A DNA stretch of 64,000 nucleotides from Tethya wilhelma (lineage: Eukaryota; Porifera; Demospongiae; Tethyida; Tethyidae), in the NCBI GenBank assembly GCA_964030475.1, contig CAXIPT010000001.1, positions 14,388,769-14,452,768 of the forward strand, read 5' to 3'. The translations under genes and the position numbers were made by a program. Of the stretch, positions 22,201 to 41,623 are shown piece by piece (the first letter of the stretch is position 1; every line of letters begins with the position of its first letter). The notes beneath the pieces are model-generated. The model was given only the letters and a program-made list of their open reading frames with translations, made no database searches and was not told the origin of the DNA.

Positions 22201-23259
22201 TTGAGCTGCTCCTACCGAGAGCATGTGGTTGCAGTTGGTAGGAACAGTAGAGAGCAGCTGAAGGGTCTCCAGCAGGTCCAACCTCACATTATCATCCTCA
22301 CACATATGAAGAGCCTGTGGAGAAAAAAATAAAATAGTAAGTTAGTTCACTAGTGGTCCAGCATGCCAGACTAGATATGGCACTAGCCTGGGTATGTATT
22401 ACAGGAGAACATTAAACTTGCCTCTGTGAGGGATTTAGCTACAGCACTTCTTTCCACCAATGCAGCATTGAAGGTTAGTCTAGTCATCTGCAGACCTGTC
22501 GTAATTTTATGTCAAAAATTGTAACATTGGCAACAAAGCTTGATTGACAAGTGGTGTGTACCTTCTTTGTGGGCCGTATTGGGCTGTTCAGTATAGAAAA
22601 AGCCTACTGCTTTTGCTACATGTGTTCGTATGGAATCATTGCTGCCTTTGGCTAGATTTCCTAGCAATGCCAAAGTTTGAATCACTTGTGGTGCATAAGT
22701 GTTTTCGTCTGAAGCTTTCTCCTTGAGAAAGGGTACACCACATACACTGATGAGCTTGCAGAGTGGCTCGACATATTCTGGAAACTTGTGTAGCCTTTCT
22801 GAGCAGACAGTGAGCAGCATGCACAAGTTAGACAGCTCTTTTAAGAGCTAAATTGTTGTTAAGGGAGATAGAACACAACCATTCCAAGAGGAATCATCCT
22901 GTTATATTATCTATGAATCAACACACAAGCAATGTGCATGCCACAAGCACAAATTATACATGCAGTGCTGTGGTGGTATAGGCAAGCATATAAAATTTAC
23001 TACAGCAAGTTCTTTATTAAAAGGATACAAATCCACCTTTATTGTTATTGTAAATTCTGTTCAGAGCCCTCACATGTCTCTCCACCATTTCACACTGGGA
23101 GAGAAAAAAAGCGTTTAGCAAAATAAAAAACACAAAACAACAAGTAACTAATGCGCTATAATGGCTTACAGAATGCTTGTTTGTGATGACAGCAATAGCT
23201 TTGCTTATAGTCATCGTTGATTTGAGCTTCTCGGCATCCATTTGACCCTCCATGGCCAT
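18177..23259 (-). CDS. CFAP69: Cilia- and flagella-associated protein 69 (CFAP69)
   Basis: A many-exon gene for an armadillo-like ciliary protein needed for sperm flagella and motile or olfactory cilia in mammals. The start is MAMEGQMDAEKLKSTMTISK at 23259. Diagnostic matches to vertebrate CFAP69, in order: CGVPFLKEKASDENTYAPQV (about 22700), RNDVLMICCRVAQLCPDAPF (about 21690), ETGFLRDLCIFATFPEG (about 21550), DFELKKALLSILTTLSGDSA (about 21350), WNAAQFEELQLLV (about 21210), CPSAAIIDVTENMRAKIYAL (about 19560). The C-terminal end is uncertain: the last clear coding sequence is IVPTSPRHQSQSPTSVSIP near 18180, and a possible donor GTAAGC follows. A (CA)n tract with an N (19169) sits in an intron, and a MITE sits in the intron at 20962-21172. 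Starts 84 bp from NO66, head-to-head. Choanocytes and ciliated larvae would explain its presence in a sponge. Confidence 0.88.
19097..19212. repeat. (CA)n microsatellite with assembly N at 19169
   Basis: About 58 CA units broken by one ambiguous base, in a CFAP69 intron. Its true length is unknown. Confidence 0.95.
20962..21172. mobile_element. MITE-like element in a CFAP69 intron
   Basis: About 211 bp with terminal inverted repeats: left end ACTGTATAGCGGGAATTTTT, right end the complement beginning ACTGCATAGCGGGAAATTTT. The arms continue with GTGGGGGAAA-type sequence and the interior is further self-complementary. No coding capacity. Size and ends fit a non-autonomous DNA transposon. Confidence 0.8.
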
Positions 23260-23343
23260 CTTGTATCACTGCGAATCCCTGTGGTTTCTATGGTAACGGG
23301 TGCGCATTAACTAGAATCGCCCACGTGGAGTACGAATGTACAC
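23260..23343. promoter_or_regulatory. Bidirectional promoter region CFAP69/NO66
   Basis: Only 84 bp separate the two divergent start codons, so both transcripts must start from this segment or within it. No TATA box was seen. Confidence 0.6.
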
Positions 23344-30901
<7,558 letters not shown>

Positions 30902-31053
30902 CATTGATATTGTTGTGATTTTTATATAAGATGACAGGACAGGGAGTACAGGTGTACATCATTGTATTATACACATGTACAGTATGAAAACAGAAGAGGA
31001 ATACAGTTAAAGAAATAAAAAAGTTTGAAAGTGAAATCTCATGTAAAGGTGGT

Positions 31054-31069
31054 GGCTCTTAAAAGAGCC
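31054..31069 (-). terminator. Histone 3' mRNA stem-loop
   Basis: GGCTCTTTTAAGAGCC, the standard 6-bp stem and 4-base loop of replication-dependent histone mRNAs, 31 bases after the histone H4 stop codon. It directs U7-dependent 3' processing instead of polyadenylation. Confidence 0.93.
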
Positions 31070-31099
31070 GGTGTGATAAGAAGAGTTTAGAAGAGGAGC

Positions 31100-31480
<381 letters not shown>

Positions 31481-31497
31481 TCAGCAGTTGGTTCTGG

Positions 31498-31505
31498 TTT
31501 ATATA
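31498..31505 (-). promoter_or_regulatory. TATA box of histone H4
   Basis: TATATAAA on the minus strand about 87 bp upstream of the H4 ATG, a usual place for a replication-dependent histone promoter. Confidence 0.75.
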
Positions 31506-31647
31506 CCCTCCCTCAGCCCGCCAAATTCACTTTACCCGACCTCATCGTAAGTCAGTCCATTCTGAGCATGCGCACTAAAGTGATCCTTCAAGCTTTTTCA
31601 AGCTCATGGTGAAACGGGGACTGGGAGGAGTCTACGGTTAGCTCCAC

Positions 31648-31655
31648 CCAATCAG
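31648..31655 (+). promoter_or_regulatory. CCAAT box between H4 and DRAP1
   Basis: CCAATCAG about 35 bp before the DRAP1 start codon and about 240 bp upstream of H4. It could serve either gene of this divergent pair. Confidence 0.45.
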
Positions 31656-31689
31656 CCAAAGAGCTTGTATAATTTTCAGACCATGCGGC

Positions 31690-33310
31690 ATGCCTCCCAA
31701 GAAAAGAAAGTTTGAATCTACTTTCCCTGCAGTAAGTACTAAATTATGTATCATTGTTGATGGATCATTGACTTCAATGAATTTGTGAATTGTAGTTATT
31801 CATAAATTTGTCCAGTGGCTTGTTTGTATACAGGTGCTTTTTATTTAGAATCACTTCTATTACTCCCTCCAGGCCAGAATAAAGAAGATCATGCAGTTGG
31901 ATAATGATGTTGGTAGAGTAGCATCATCGGTCCCAGTTGTTATTTGTATCCTCACATCATACTATATAGTTATTTAATGGCCAGGCCCTGTTTATGCATG
32001 GGCCTGCCAAAGCTGTTAGTTGTTTTCACTATGTACACATTGTTACATGACTTGCATCAACCTTAACACTTCACACCCTAGCAAGAGCAGTGGAGATATT
32101 TCTCCATGCATTGTTGACAAGAGCAGCAGGATATGCCAACTCTCGTAATGCCAAAACACTCACCGTTGGTCATTTGTAAGTTAGCAACAGCCAAACAAGT
32201 GTGCAATGCATACTCAACTATACCATTTACCTGTATTTAGTATTGCATTGTAGATTGTACTTGCATGATTGATTGTCACTAACTTTTGATCACAGGAAAC
32301 ATAGCATAGAACAAGAGAAGCAATGGGATTTTCTAAAGGAACTCACAGCTAAGATATCTGACGTAACAGCAGCTCATGAAGAGGAGGAACAGTCTGTGCC
32401 AACCAAGAGAGGAAGGTACTATAATTTTATAGGGAGAAAGAAAATTTACAGAAACTGATGGACTGTGTGGTTTATAGTTTTGATAGTAGGGTTTTACCAC
32501 TATACATGACAACCAAAGTTTTCAGAGTAGCGGAATTCCAGCCACAGATGATTGGCTATCTTATGGTGTGTGGTGTATGTTTTTGTAGTTCTTGTACCTA
32601 CAGCAACAGCCAAGGTTGTGAAATCCAACAAGTACTCATGAAAGTGATATAATATTATGAGCTTTACTCAAAATTTGTATGTCATGGGTTGATACATCTG
32701 TACCAAGAAAAGCAACCTTTACTTGCTTGTTTTCAATGGGCTATTTATCATGTTGTTTGTTGGTATTTTGTTTTTTTATGTTTGTTTTTTTTCCTTTGAT
32801 GTAGAAAGCGTCGTGTTAGCCCAAGCCAGTCTAAACCACCAGGAGGAAAGAGAAAGCAAAAGCTGCAGTCTTTGAAACAAGATGAAGAGTCTGAGAGTGA
32901 TAGTGAGGATGGTAGCCCAGAACACAGCAATGTACCAAGGTGGGCTAATGAGTGACACATAGTATGTGTGGCATGTAATGAGTCTGTGTGTCTCACATTT
33001 TAGAGCTCCAATAACATTCCATTAGTAAAAATACCATTCACTTATCTATTGCCTCCCTCCCTAATAATGTCTCCGATACAGTTCGGCTGGTGTTCCAGGA
33101 CTTTCACTAATGTCAGCACACCGTACACATTCAACAGAACTAAAAGACCAATTACAGCTAACAGGCAGTAGTAGCAGTAGTAGTAGTAGACTAGGAGTAG
33201 AGCCTCCAGCCATGGTTCCCTCCCTCTCAGCTCTCACGGCTGGCCTCTCCCAGGCCGGCACTAGCAAACAGGACAGTGATGAGGATGATGATTATGATGA
33301 AGAGTCCTAG
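31690..33310 (+). CDS. DRAP1: Dr1-associated corepressor NC2-alpha (DRAP1)
   Basis: Histone-fold subunit that pairs with DR1/NC2-beta and clamps TBP on promoters, repressing or modulating RNA polymerase II initiation. Exon 1 MPPKKRKFESTFPA (ATG 31690) parallels the vertebrate start. Exon 2 (31872-31948) ARIKKIMQLDNDVGRVASSV and exon 3 (about 32082-32176) SRAVEIFLHALLTRAAGY then NSRNAKTLTVGHL form the histone fold. Exon 4 has KHSIEQEKQWDFLKELTAKI. Later exons encode a basic segment (KRRVSPSQSKPPGGKRKQK) and a low-complexity tail ending SDEDDDYDEES, like the acidic C-terminus of human DRAP1. The start is 278 bp from histone H4, divergent. Confidence 0.93.
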
Positions 33311-33625
33311 CACAATGTATATATACACACAATCATGCACATGATGAGTGTGCCCCAACACTATAATATACTTATTACTGTTCTTATATTATATGTTCAA
33401 TCACTGTTTGAGATAATTATTATGATAAATGAACAAAGCTAATAAAGCTGACAATCAATAATTATGGTTGACACCAATAATAATATTAGCAATCATTGAG
33501 AAGTGATGATCAACTAAAATTATATAATGCAAGCACAAAACAAACCAGTGTATGTAAATATTGCACTTGTATATATAACTGGGAAAAAAAAACAACAACT
33601 AAAATATATCGCAGTGATGATCTTT
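33311..33625. other. Intergenic spacer, convergent gene ends
   Basis: 315 bp AT-rich 3' flank shared by DRAP1 and the EXTL3-like gene, with several AATAAA-like signals (for example AATAAAGC near 33440). No gene or repeat seen. Confidence 0.6.
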
Positions 33626-36600
33626 TCATGAAAAATGATTAATTCTACTAAATTGTGATAAATTCCTATGTTGTACTGCTCCCCTACTTTGCCTCAGGGA
33701 CTGTACATGTGCTCCAGTAGGTGGTGAAGCCAGAGATGTTCTTGCGGGCACCTTACCAGCAGGGTGTGCCTGCACATGAGGACGTTGGTATGTGTGACGT
33801 AATCTCCTTTCATCAAGGAGGAGGCACTTGTTACTGCTTATGATGGGCTCGGCCCTGATCTGGGTCCTCAGCAGTGTAAAGTGACCCCAAATGTTCACCA
33901 GTTCATTCACTACGAGTCGTCTATGATCGAGATGACCGCTGACCCCACTAGCTAGAGAAATGCTTCCTTGGTCACAGTTGGGACAGATGTGTAGCTCACC
34001 TTTGGAACTAACCTGGAATGACAGACAGAGCAGATTTTTTTAGTGATGATAGTTCGAAATACAATGCTGCTAGTCAACCAAAAGGACAAGCACAACACAA
34101 TGGATATACAAACATACATATCTCAAGTGACTTGTGCTACTACACGAACAAATCAAAGCCTTTGACAACAATTTTGTGTATACAAGTATTCATGTTTTAT
34201 CCAAGCACATGATGTAGGTTAAATACATGTCAAACTGTTATACTATAGGCACACTTGATTCACATACACTCAGAGAGCATGTGTTGAACACTTGTACCCA
34301 CACATGTACCTTGATGGGTGGCTTTCTTGAGATGAAAGCAACCAAGAAATTCATAGCAAAATCTTCTCCATTCATCCGCTTATCAACCAAGTCCCTTGCT
34401 GCCTTGGGCATCCAATAGGTATACAAGTGAAGATAGTACTGTGTGTGTGTGTGTGTGTGTGATAGGTTGGTAAAATGAAGACATTCTAAAGAAAGACAAT
34501 TAAACAAAAATCCCCACCAACTCTGACTTACCCTGTGAAAGATTGCAGCTCCAGTGAGAACCATGGAGGTCTGACAGCTCTGGTCCCACACATAGACCCA
34601 CCTCGGGTCATTCTCATCCCATTCCACAGTCCTGTCGTACCAGCCAACCAACTGGTCGCGATTCTCCCGCCAAATCCTGGGAGAATTTTAAAAGAAACAA
34701 AGAACAACTGTAGTACAATGCCGGCCCTTGATCCAGTATAAAAATTTATCTTAGATCCATAGCTTGATGATTAGGGGTGTGTGTGTGTGTGTGTGTGTGT
34801 ACTTTCAACTGTCACCAACCAACGCCCATGTATCAGATTAAACTTGATTGGCAGACAGCTAATGTACTAACCAATCAACCAAGCCCAGTTCACATCTAGT
34901 ATATACCTAGCTTTACCTGAAAGCAAACTCAAGATGAGGAAGAGGGATTTTTTGATCATCATCAACAGCTAGTACAGCTTCAGTTTCAATGTTGGAGAGT
35001 GGGAGAAAACGGTTGTTCAAACTGTTTCGATTTGTAATTACAACCTAGAAGGGGACAAAAATAAATGTTCATAAGATGAAATAAGATGGGGTCACAGGGT
35101 GAATGAACATGAGCTCAAAGTAGAAACCGATGCATACAAAATGACACACAGTACACTACAGTACCCTCATTCCCAGGCGTTTCTTTTCTCTCCTGCCCAG
35201 AACATCTGAGACAAAGGCTAACATTGGGCAGACTCAATCCACAACCAACACAACCACTAACCTCAATGGGAACACCAATGTCCGGCCACTCCATCTCATC
35301 AGAAGGTTCTTCCTCATTGTTCCACACCACAACTACCTTGTGGAGGAAAGGAGTCGCTTTAAAATTGGACAAAAATTCTACCAGTTTCTCGTTACGATGG
35401 TACGTGAGTGCCACGACAGTGAGTCCTTCGTTGGGATGGTTGCCTCGCAGTTCGGAACGAAAGAGATCTCTTTGTAAGATTTTACCTGTCACATTCTGCA
35501 CCTTGGTGCTTACGGGGCGACGATACATGAGAGGAGAGTAGGGAGGGGTGTAAGGTGTCGAGGGGTACATGTAGAAAGGTCCTGGAGGCGTGTTCCACAA
35601 GTCAGGTGAGTATATCGTAAAGTTGTTCAAGAATCTCGGTGATGGTTCAACGTTTGAGGTTTTGTTTCTGACAATGATAGTCTTTAAGTGGACATCTGGA
35701 GAGACTGGTGGAGGGTGGTAGAATTCTGATCGGATGATTGCAATGATTGTGTGAAGCAAATGTTTAGGAGTTAAAAAATAATTTTCCAAGAAGAATTTTC
35801 CGTGACGTCGAAACTCTGCTATTGTACGTGGGTGGAGAGAGGATAACAGTTCGGTCATGTGGTCTAATGGTGGTAGGGTGGGTAACAAAATGGCCGCCTT
35901 CTTCCAGTCGATGACACCCTCAAAAGGCAGCTCATTTACTCCGACTACCACTGGCACGGACCCACCTCTCAGAGCCTCAATGAGCCTTGTGTATGTTACA
36001 AAACTTAAGCCATCTTGCGATGTACCGAGTACAAGAGAAAATGTTGATTCTGAACACTTCATGATTCGATTGGCTGTAGATCCACATAAACTCCATTCAT
36101 CAACAAAAGCCCCAAAAGTGATAGCTTCATCTTCACAGTTGAAGCTCACATTGACTGCATCGCCATTTCCCCAGCTGTTGTCGACATCAATGCCTCTCCT
36201 TGTATGCCGCTTTCCTTCAAAGTACAATAATCTGTTTCTTGTGGTTTCAAATAGGTTTGGAACAACCTTCAAGTCTTGGAGGAAGTCTACAACCGGAACA
36301 GTCAACATATGGTACACATTGTACCTCCTGTTGAAAGTGGACACTGAATTAGCAACCACAGCAGCTGCAGTGTTGATTATATTGAGAGCTTTTGAGGTTG
36401 CATCATTATCAACCAAGATGTGGTTAACACCAGAGTCACCCCAATATGGAAGAGCATAGAGTCTACCTTGAATCTCTTGTACAGACAATGACCCTTTAGC
36501 ACAAGGACCGACTAACACCATAAACACACATGCAGCGTGGGGGTCTTCAGTCCACGAATGGATGTCCTTGAGCAGTGTTTCAAGTTCACTGACCACAGAT

Positions 36601-36914
36601 GGGTTTGTCAATGGAAACACGTCGGGAAAATGTGAGTTGTAAAGGTACACTTGAAACGGTCTACTTAGAGGACACCGAGAATAGTCTAAGAAAGTTTGCG
36701 ATTCTGATGTCCATTGTTCATATTTGGTGTTTGAATTGTCACTCTCTATTGGATCTGCACTCTGTCTTTTTCTCACTTGAAAGATCGGGTTATCTCGAGG
36801 CAAAGGTTCGATCAAGAGGACCGTGCTGTTTGTGTAGTAGTGGTAGTATAGGATCCCTAACACAAAACAAGCAACAAGACAGCCAGAGAACCAAACCTGC
36901 CGTATACTTTGCAT
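33626..36914 (-). CDS. EXTL3: Exostosin-like glycosyltransferase, EXTL3 type
   Basis: Type II Golgi/ER membrane enzyme of heparan sulfate synthesis; vertebrate EXTL3 adds the first GlcNAc to the linkage tetrasaccharide. Start [20 protein letters not shown] at 36914, with a single membrane anchor at residues about 8-27. The first exon (to about 35262) carries the exostosin (GT47) domain, including [19 protein letters not shown] and [20 protein letters not shown], and the beginning of GT64 ([34 protein letters not shown]). Later exons: [20 protein letters not shown] then VDDDQ, the DDD metal site (about 34925-35040); [14 protein letters not shown] segment [14 protein letters not shown] (about 34540); [20 protein letters not shown] (about 34330). 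The C-terminal exon (33626-34014) diverges from vertebrates and contains HICPNCD. DRAP1 is the convergent neighbour. Confidence 0.88.
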
Positions 36915-37340
36915 ACTTTTCAGAGAGAGGGTGAGAGTTTAGAGACTCTGGGAGCTCTATTCACAACTTTCCAGCGTCTTGATAAATGTAAATTGTCATC
37001 TGTAATATGATCTGCAAGTTGATTGAAGCTTAAACTTAGTACCTGATAGCTAATCGAGGCTATTTAGCCATGCTTAGCTGAGCTAAGCTACCATGCATGC
37101 AGCAGTATATAGTTATCTTCCCAACTGTTCAAAATGACCAGAGAAGCTGTATATTCTATCGTGCTCTACTGAACGACAAAACAAATCTAACTTCCTCACG
37201 AAATTAAAGTCAGTGAGTCTTTACACAAATTTATGTTTTACTTACCGGTGGAAACTTTATCTGATCATATCTTGACTCAAGAGTGATTTATTAGAGCCAT
37301 CCACGCAGCCTGCCAGCAGTCTCAAGACATACTTGCGCCN

Positions 37341-38389
37341 AATGGTGGTAGGGTGGGTAACAAAATGGCCGCCTTCTTCCAGTCGATGACACCCTCAAAA
37401 GGCAGCTCATTTACTCCGACTACCACTGGCACGGACCCACCTCTCAGAGCCTCAATGAGCCTTGTGTATGTTACAAAACTTAAGCCATCTTGCGATGTAC
37501 CGAGTACAAGAGAAAATGTTGATTCTGAACACTTCATGATTCGATTGGCTGTAGATCCACATAAACTCCATTCATCAACAAAAGCCCCAAAAGTGATAGC
37601 TTCATCTTCACAGTTGAAGCTCACATTGACTGCATCGCCATTTCCCCAGCTGTTGTCGACATCAATGCCTCTCCTTGTATGCCGCTTTCCTTCAAAGTAC
37701 AATAATCTGTTTCTTGTGGTTTCAAATAGGTTTGGAACAACCTTCAAGTCTTGGAGGAAGTCTACAACCGGAACAGTCAACATATGGTACACATTGTACC
37801 TCCTGTTGAAAGTGGACACTGAATTAGCAACCACAGCAGCTGCAGTGTTGATTATATTGAGAGCTTTTGAGGTTGCATCATTATCAACCAAGATGTGGTT
37901 AACACCAGAGTCACCCCAATATGGAAGAGCATAGAGTCTACCTTGAATCTCTTGTACAGACAATGACCCTTTAGCACAAGGACCGACTAACACCATAAAC
38001 ACACATGCAGCGTGGGGGTCTTCAGTCCACGAATGGATGTCCTTGAGCAGTGTTTCAAGTTCACTGACCACAGATGGGTTTGTCAATGGAAACACGTCGG
38101 GAAAATGTGAGTTGTAAAGGTACACTTGAAACGGTCTACTTAGAGGACACCGAGAATAGTCTAAGAAAGTTTGCGATTCTGATGTCCATTGTTCATATTT
38201 GGTGTTTGAATTGTCACTCTCTATTGGATCTGCACTCTGTCTTTTTCTCACTTGAAAGATCGGGTTATCTCGAGGCAAAGGTTCGATCAAGAGGACCGTG
38301 CTGTTTGTGTAGTAGTGGTAGTATAGGATCCCTAACACAAAACAAGCAACAAGACAGCCAGAGAACCAAACCTGCCGTATACTTTGCAT
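37341..38389 (-). pseudogene. Partial second copy of the EXTL3-like gene (probable assembly duplicate)
   Basis: Encodes the first 350 residues of the exostosin-like protein ([20 protein letters not shown] onward) and stops at the N in LLPTLPP. It lacks the rest of the GT47 region and all GT64. Annotated only so that the reader does not count it as a separate gene. Confidence 0.8.
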
Positions 38390-38814
38390 ACTTTTCAGAG
38401 AGAGGGTGAGAGTTTAGAGACTCTGGGAGCTCTATTCACAACTTTCCAGCGTCTTGATAAATGTAAATTGTCATCTGTAATATGATCTGCAAGTTGATTG
38501 AAGCTTAAACTTAGTACCTGATAGCTAATCGAGGCTATTTAGCCATGCTTAGCTGAGCTAAGCTACCATGCATGCAGCAGTATATAGTTATCTTCCCAAC
38601 TGTTCAAAATGACCAGAGAAGCTGTATATTCTATCGTGCTCTACTGAACGACAAAACAAATCTAACTTCCTCACGAAATTAAAGTCAGTGAGTCTTTACA
38701 CAAATTTATGTTTTACTTACCGGTGGAAACTTTATCTGATCATATCTTGACTCAAGAGTGATTTATTAGAGCCATCCACGCAGCCTGCCAGCAGTCTCAA
38801 GACATACTTGCGCC
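37341..38814. repeat. Exact repeat of 35866-37339 after an N
   Basis: About 1474 bp identical by eye to 35866-37339 (offset 1475), beginning right after the N at 37340. It contains the 5' end of the EXTL3-like gene (start codon at 38389) and its upstream region. Because repeat unit and contig end coincide, an unmerged contig overlap is the likeliest cause; the second gene start would then be an artefact. Confidence 0.92.
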
Positions 38815-38999
38815 GTTTGGCAGTGCCTCTTGGGTTCAATTTATCAAACAATGAATAATTGTAGTAGTAGGGAAATCCCGCCCATTAGTCAATTAACTTT
38901 AATTAATAATTTATTATGTTTACAAACATTAATATTTTGGTAATCACTAATAAAGGTTACTGTAATGGATACACAGATGTACAAGTATGCACTCTTGTC

Positions 39000-39460
39000 T
39001 GTACGCTGTTCAAGAGTCACACACACGAACAGCGTATCATCATCGAGATGATCGTGGAAGTTCCAGGAACAGGAAGTTGGTGGGTGGAACACTTCAGTTG
39101 TATATAGCAGGCTGTGATCTTATCATCTGGTACCCAATACACTGGCCTAGCTGACTCCACAATCACTCTTTTAGGGTAGCTAATAGCACCAGCCACAAGT
39201 CCAACTACTGAGTCACAGCATTTACTTCTCTTACATAGCGAGCTACGAAGTTCCCGTCTTTTTGGCTTGGAATCAAAAGATGAAGAGGTGTTCTTTTGAG
39301 ATTCTTCCTGTCCAGTGGAGAGGCTGCATTGGATATATTAATATATAAGGCTATTATAATGTAGACCAGTATTGCCATTTGATTTTAGAGTACATGGGAA
39401 TCCAGTAGGATGCAACCATCTTGGTTGGTCATGAGTGACCAGCTGTTGGGGCTCAATACA
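39000..39460 (-). pseudogene. Decayed copy of the ZFYVE1 3' end
   Basis: 39110-39330 matches the ZFYVE1 segment between the two FYVE fingers (41795-42055) closely, and 39400-39450 matches part of the upstream exon (ATKMVASW region at 42510). Both FYVE fingers are reduced to fragments by deletions, and no open frame remains. It sits just upstream of the first jacalin-like gene, as ZFYVE1 exons sit upstream of the second, so the two loci are a segmental duplication. Confidence 0.78.
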
Positions 39461-39751
39461 AAATGAAAGTAACTAACCTGTTGTTATCAACCATAACACC
39501 ATAATCTAGGTCATCTCAGTATAATATTATCATGCTTAAAGAACTAGGAAGCACAAAGCATGTATGACCTAGCTATGTTACCAACACAAAAAGTATTTTC
39601 AATTTGTGTAATCTGCATGTGTGTTATAATTTTTTTGGTTTTGTGATGTCATAACTTGTTTATGCATATAGAGGTTTGGAGTTTGATCTGCCCAACAAAA
39701 AAAGTACTTTCAATTTTTCAACCCTAATGATGTCAATATTTTGCTAGTAGC

Positions 39752-39758
39752 TATAAAA
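39752..39758 (+). promoter_or_regulatory. TATA box of jacalin-like gene 1
   Basis: TATAAAA in CTATAAAAGGC, 87 bp upstream of the ATG at 39839. The same box occurs before gene 2 (42969). Confidence 0.75.
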
Positions 39759-39838
39759 GGCCATGGATTTTTTTCTCACTCATATTAAATTTCTCCGAAC
39801 GTTGCCATTATTTCAACTACTACTACAGCTGGAAGGAA

Positions 39839-40844
39839 ATGAAGCAAATTCTCTCCCTCATGTTTCTCCTCTCTCTTGGAGCTGTGACAGTGAGTGCTCT
39901 CAGCATCCCTATGGACACAGAGGAACACCCTAAACTCCAGTTCTACAAGGACTCAAACTACACCCTCCAACAGATCATGGAAGATCTAGCAAAAGACCAC
40001 AATAAAAGTGACCCTAACCAAATCAAAAGGTTTGAACATACCGTAAATGTGGAAATACTGGTGGTACATTAAATTTGGCAGTTTGGCGGTCGGCGCAAAA
40101 ATCGCCAAATTAAATGCGTGTAAACTGTTTTTCGCTCTATTGCAATACATTGCGCAAGGGAGGAAAACACCAAATTTAAAACTGCCAATATTTTTTTAGG
40201 AAGCGGTCTGAGCAAAATCACCAAATTAAATGCCCGCCAATATTTCCACGTTTACGGTGCATGCAATATAGAATATCATTATCTGTGCTTCTTAGGTAAA
40301 GTAGGTCATAGATAATTAACCTCACCTACATGTAACAACAAAGGTAATTTTTGAGCAACCATTATATTTTCCAATGCATTTCCAATACAGGACTAAAAGG
40401 TCTATTTGCTATGCAACTCAATTATATGGTGGAAATGGTGGGCGCTATTTCGATGACAACTGCAAGGAAAGAATTTCTCAAATTGAAATCCATGAGAACA
40501 ACCGTGTAATACGTTCCTTTCGAGCAACCTATAGAAGCAATGATGGACATACTATTACCGCCACACAACGTGGAAGTCCTGCTGGAGATGAACACAGAAT
40601 ACATTTTGGCCATGGAGAACAAATCATTGCTGTTCTTGTTCGTGCTGGTGAACATCGTGTTCATCAGCTTGCATTTTTGACAGAAATTCCTACACCTGGA
40701 GGGTCAGGGACAATAAGTGGGCACGTGTTTGGACCATACGGACCAGAAAGAGGGGAGCTTTACATTGTGAATAAGAGAGTTATTTCATTCTTTGGACGTG
40801 CAGGCTCTGAGATAGATGCTATTGGATTCCGTTTTATTCATTAG
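39839..40844 (+). CDS. Secreted jacalin-like lectin precursor with furin-type site, gene 1
   Basis: Two exons, 39839-40029 and 40391-40844. Exon 1 encodes a signal peptide (MKQILSLMFLLSLGAVTVSA) and a short acidic propeptide (LSIPMDTEEHPKLQFYKDSN). The splice joins AG to GACT to give NQIKRTKRSICYATQLYGGN: RTKR followed by S matches the furin motif R-X-K/R-R. The mature domain of about 150 residues has jacalin-fold signs: GGNGGRYFDD at the start, ISQIEIHENNRVIRSFRATY, VFGPYGPERGELY, and the closing FFGRAGSEIDAIGFRFIH. Two Cys (SICY, DNCKE) could form a disulfide. Such domains bind mannose or galactose-type sugars; recognition of microbes or self sugars is inference. A MITE fills most of the 361-bp intron. 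Confidence 0.85.
40039..40259. mobile_element. MITE-like element in jacalin-like gene 1 intron
   Basis: About 220 bp. The left end ACCGTAAATGTGGAAATACT is repeated inverted at the right end as ACCGTAAACGTGGAAATATT; the arms continue with TTAAATTTGG. It begins 10 bases after the exon 1 donor. It is absent from the intron of jacalin-like gene 2. Confidence 0.8.
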
Positions 40845-40849
40845 GATAC

Positions 40850-41620
40850 TTTTTTTTTGCAAAATAAATATAGGATTGAATGTACAATGATTATTAGGAC
40901 TGTTCATCTCTCTTGTACTTTAGTAGATAGATTTTGTCAAAGAAATGTTACACTAAATATTTTAATTATTTCACTACAAATTAAAGTTCTATCTAGTATC
41001 TATTTCACACAAACTATTATTTTTTTAATAATTCAACATTCTGATCGAGGGCATGTGTGCCAAACAAATTGTAGACCCATTGATTCTACACATATGTACC
41101 TTGATGGGTGGATTTCTTACCACTATGGTGCAAGATGATACTGCATGCATGTGTGCAGCTCGTGTGTACGATATTGTTATTTAATTTGAGAGGTTGATTC
41201 ATGATCGAAAGACAGTTATTATTAAGCCATGACTTACTCCTTAATCACCTAGCTGGAAACGGAGGGAAGGGGAAATAGTTATCGATGATCCTCACTGTTC
41301 AAAATGGCCATGGAAGTGCATGTCTACAGGTCTAAATCAAATAATAATCATGCAGTCAAAATGTTGGCTGTACAGATTTATAAATACCTAGCTTATATTA
41401 CTTACCAGTACAGACTTGACTACATATGTTTCACAGTCCTGCCAGATATTAAGCCATGCACATGTACACAGTCTAAATTTCTTTTGAGTGCAGGGAAATC
41501 TCTCCAATTAATTACAATAATTTACATTAATTTGGTGATCTAGCAAAGTTTGCGTGTAATAATTAAATTGCTCACCCTACACTATACATGAAAATCTAGA
41601 TAGATCGATAAAGTACTCTT
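40850..41620. other. Intergenic spacer with a short EXTL3-like fragment
   Basis: AT-rich 3' flank of jacalin-like gene 1. At about 41090-41118 ATGTACCTTGATGGGTGG closely matches the EXTL3-like gene exon end at about 34307-34330. No gene recognised. Confidence 0.4.
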
Positions 41621-41623
41621 GTG

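Noticed and set aside
35857..36459. 200-residue plus-strand open frame opposite the EXTL3-like exon
   Set aside because: It is the complement of a long, well-conserved exon, has no similarity or splice context, and repeats at 37353 only because the segment is duplicated.
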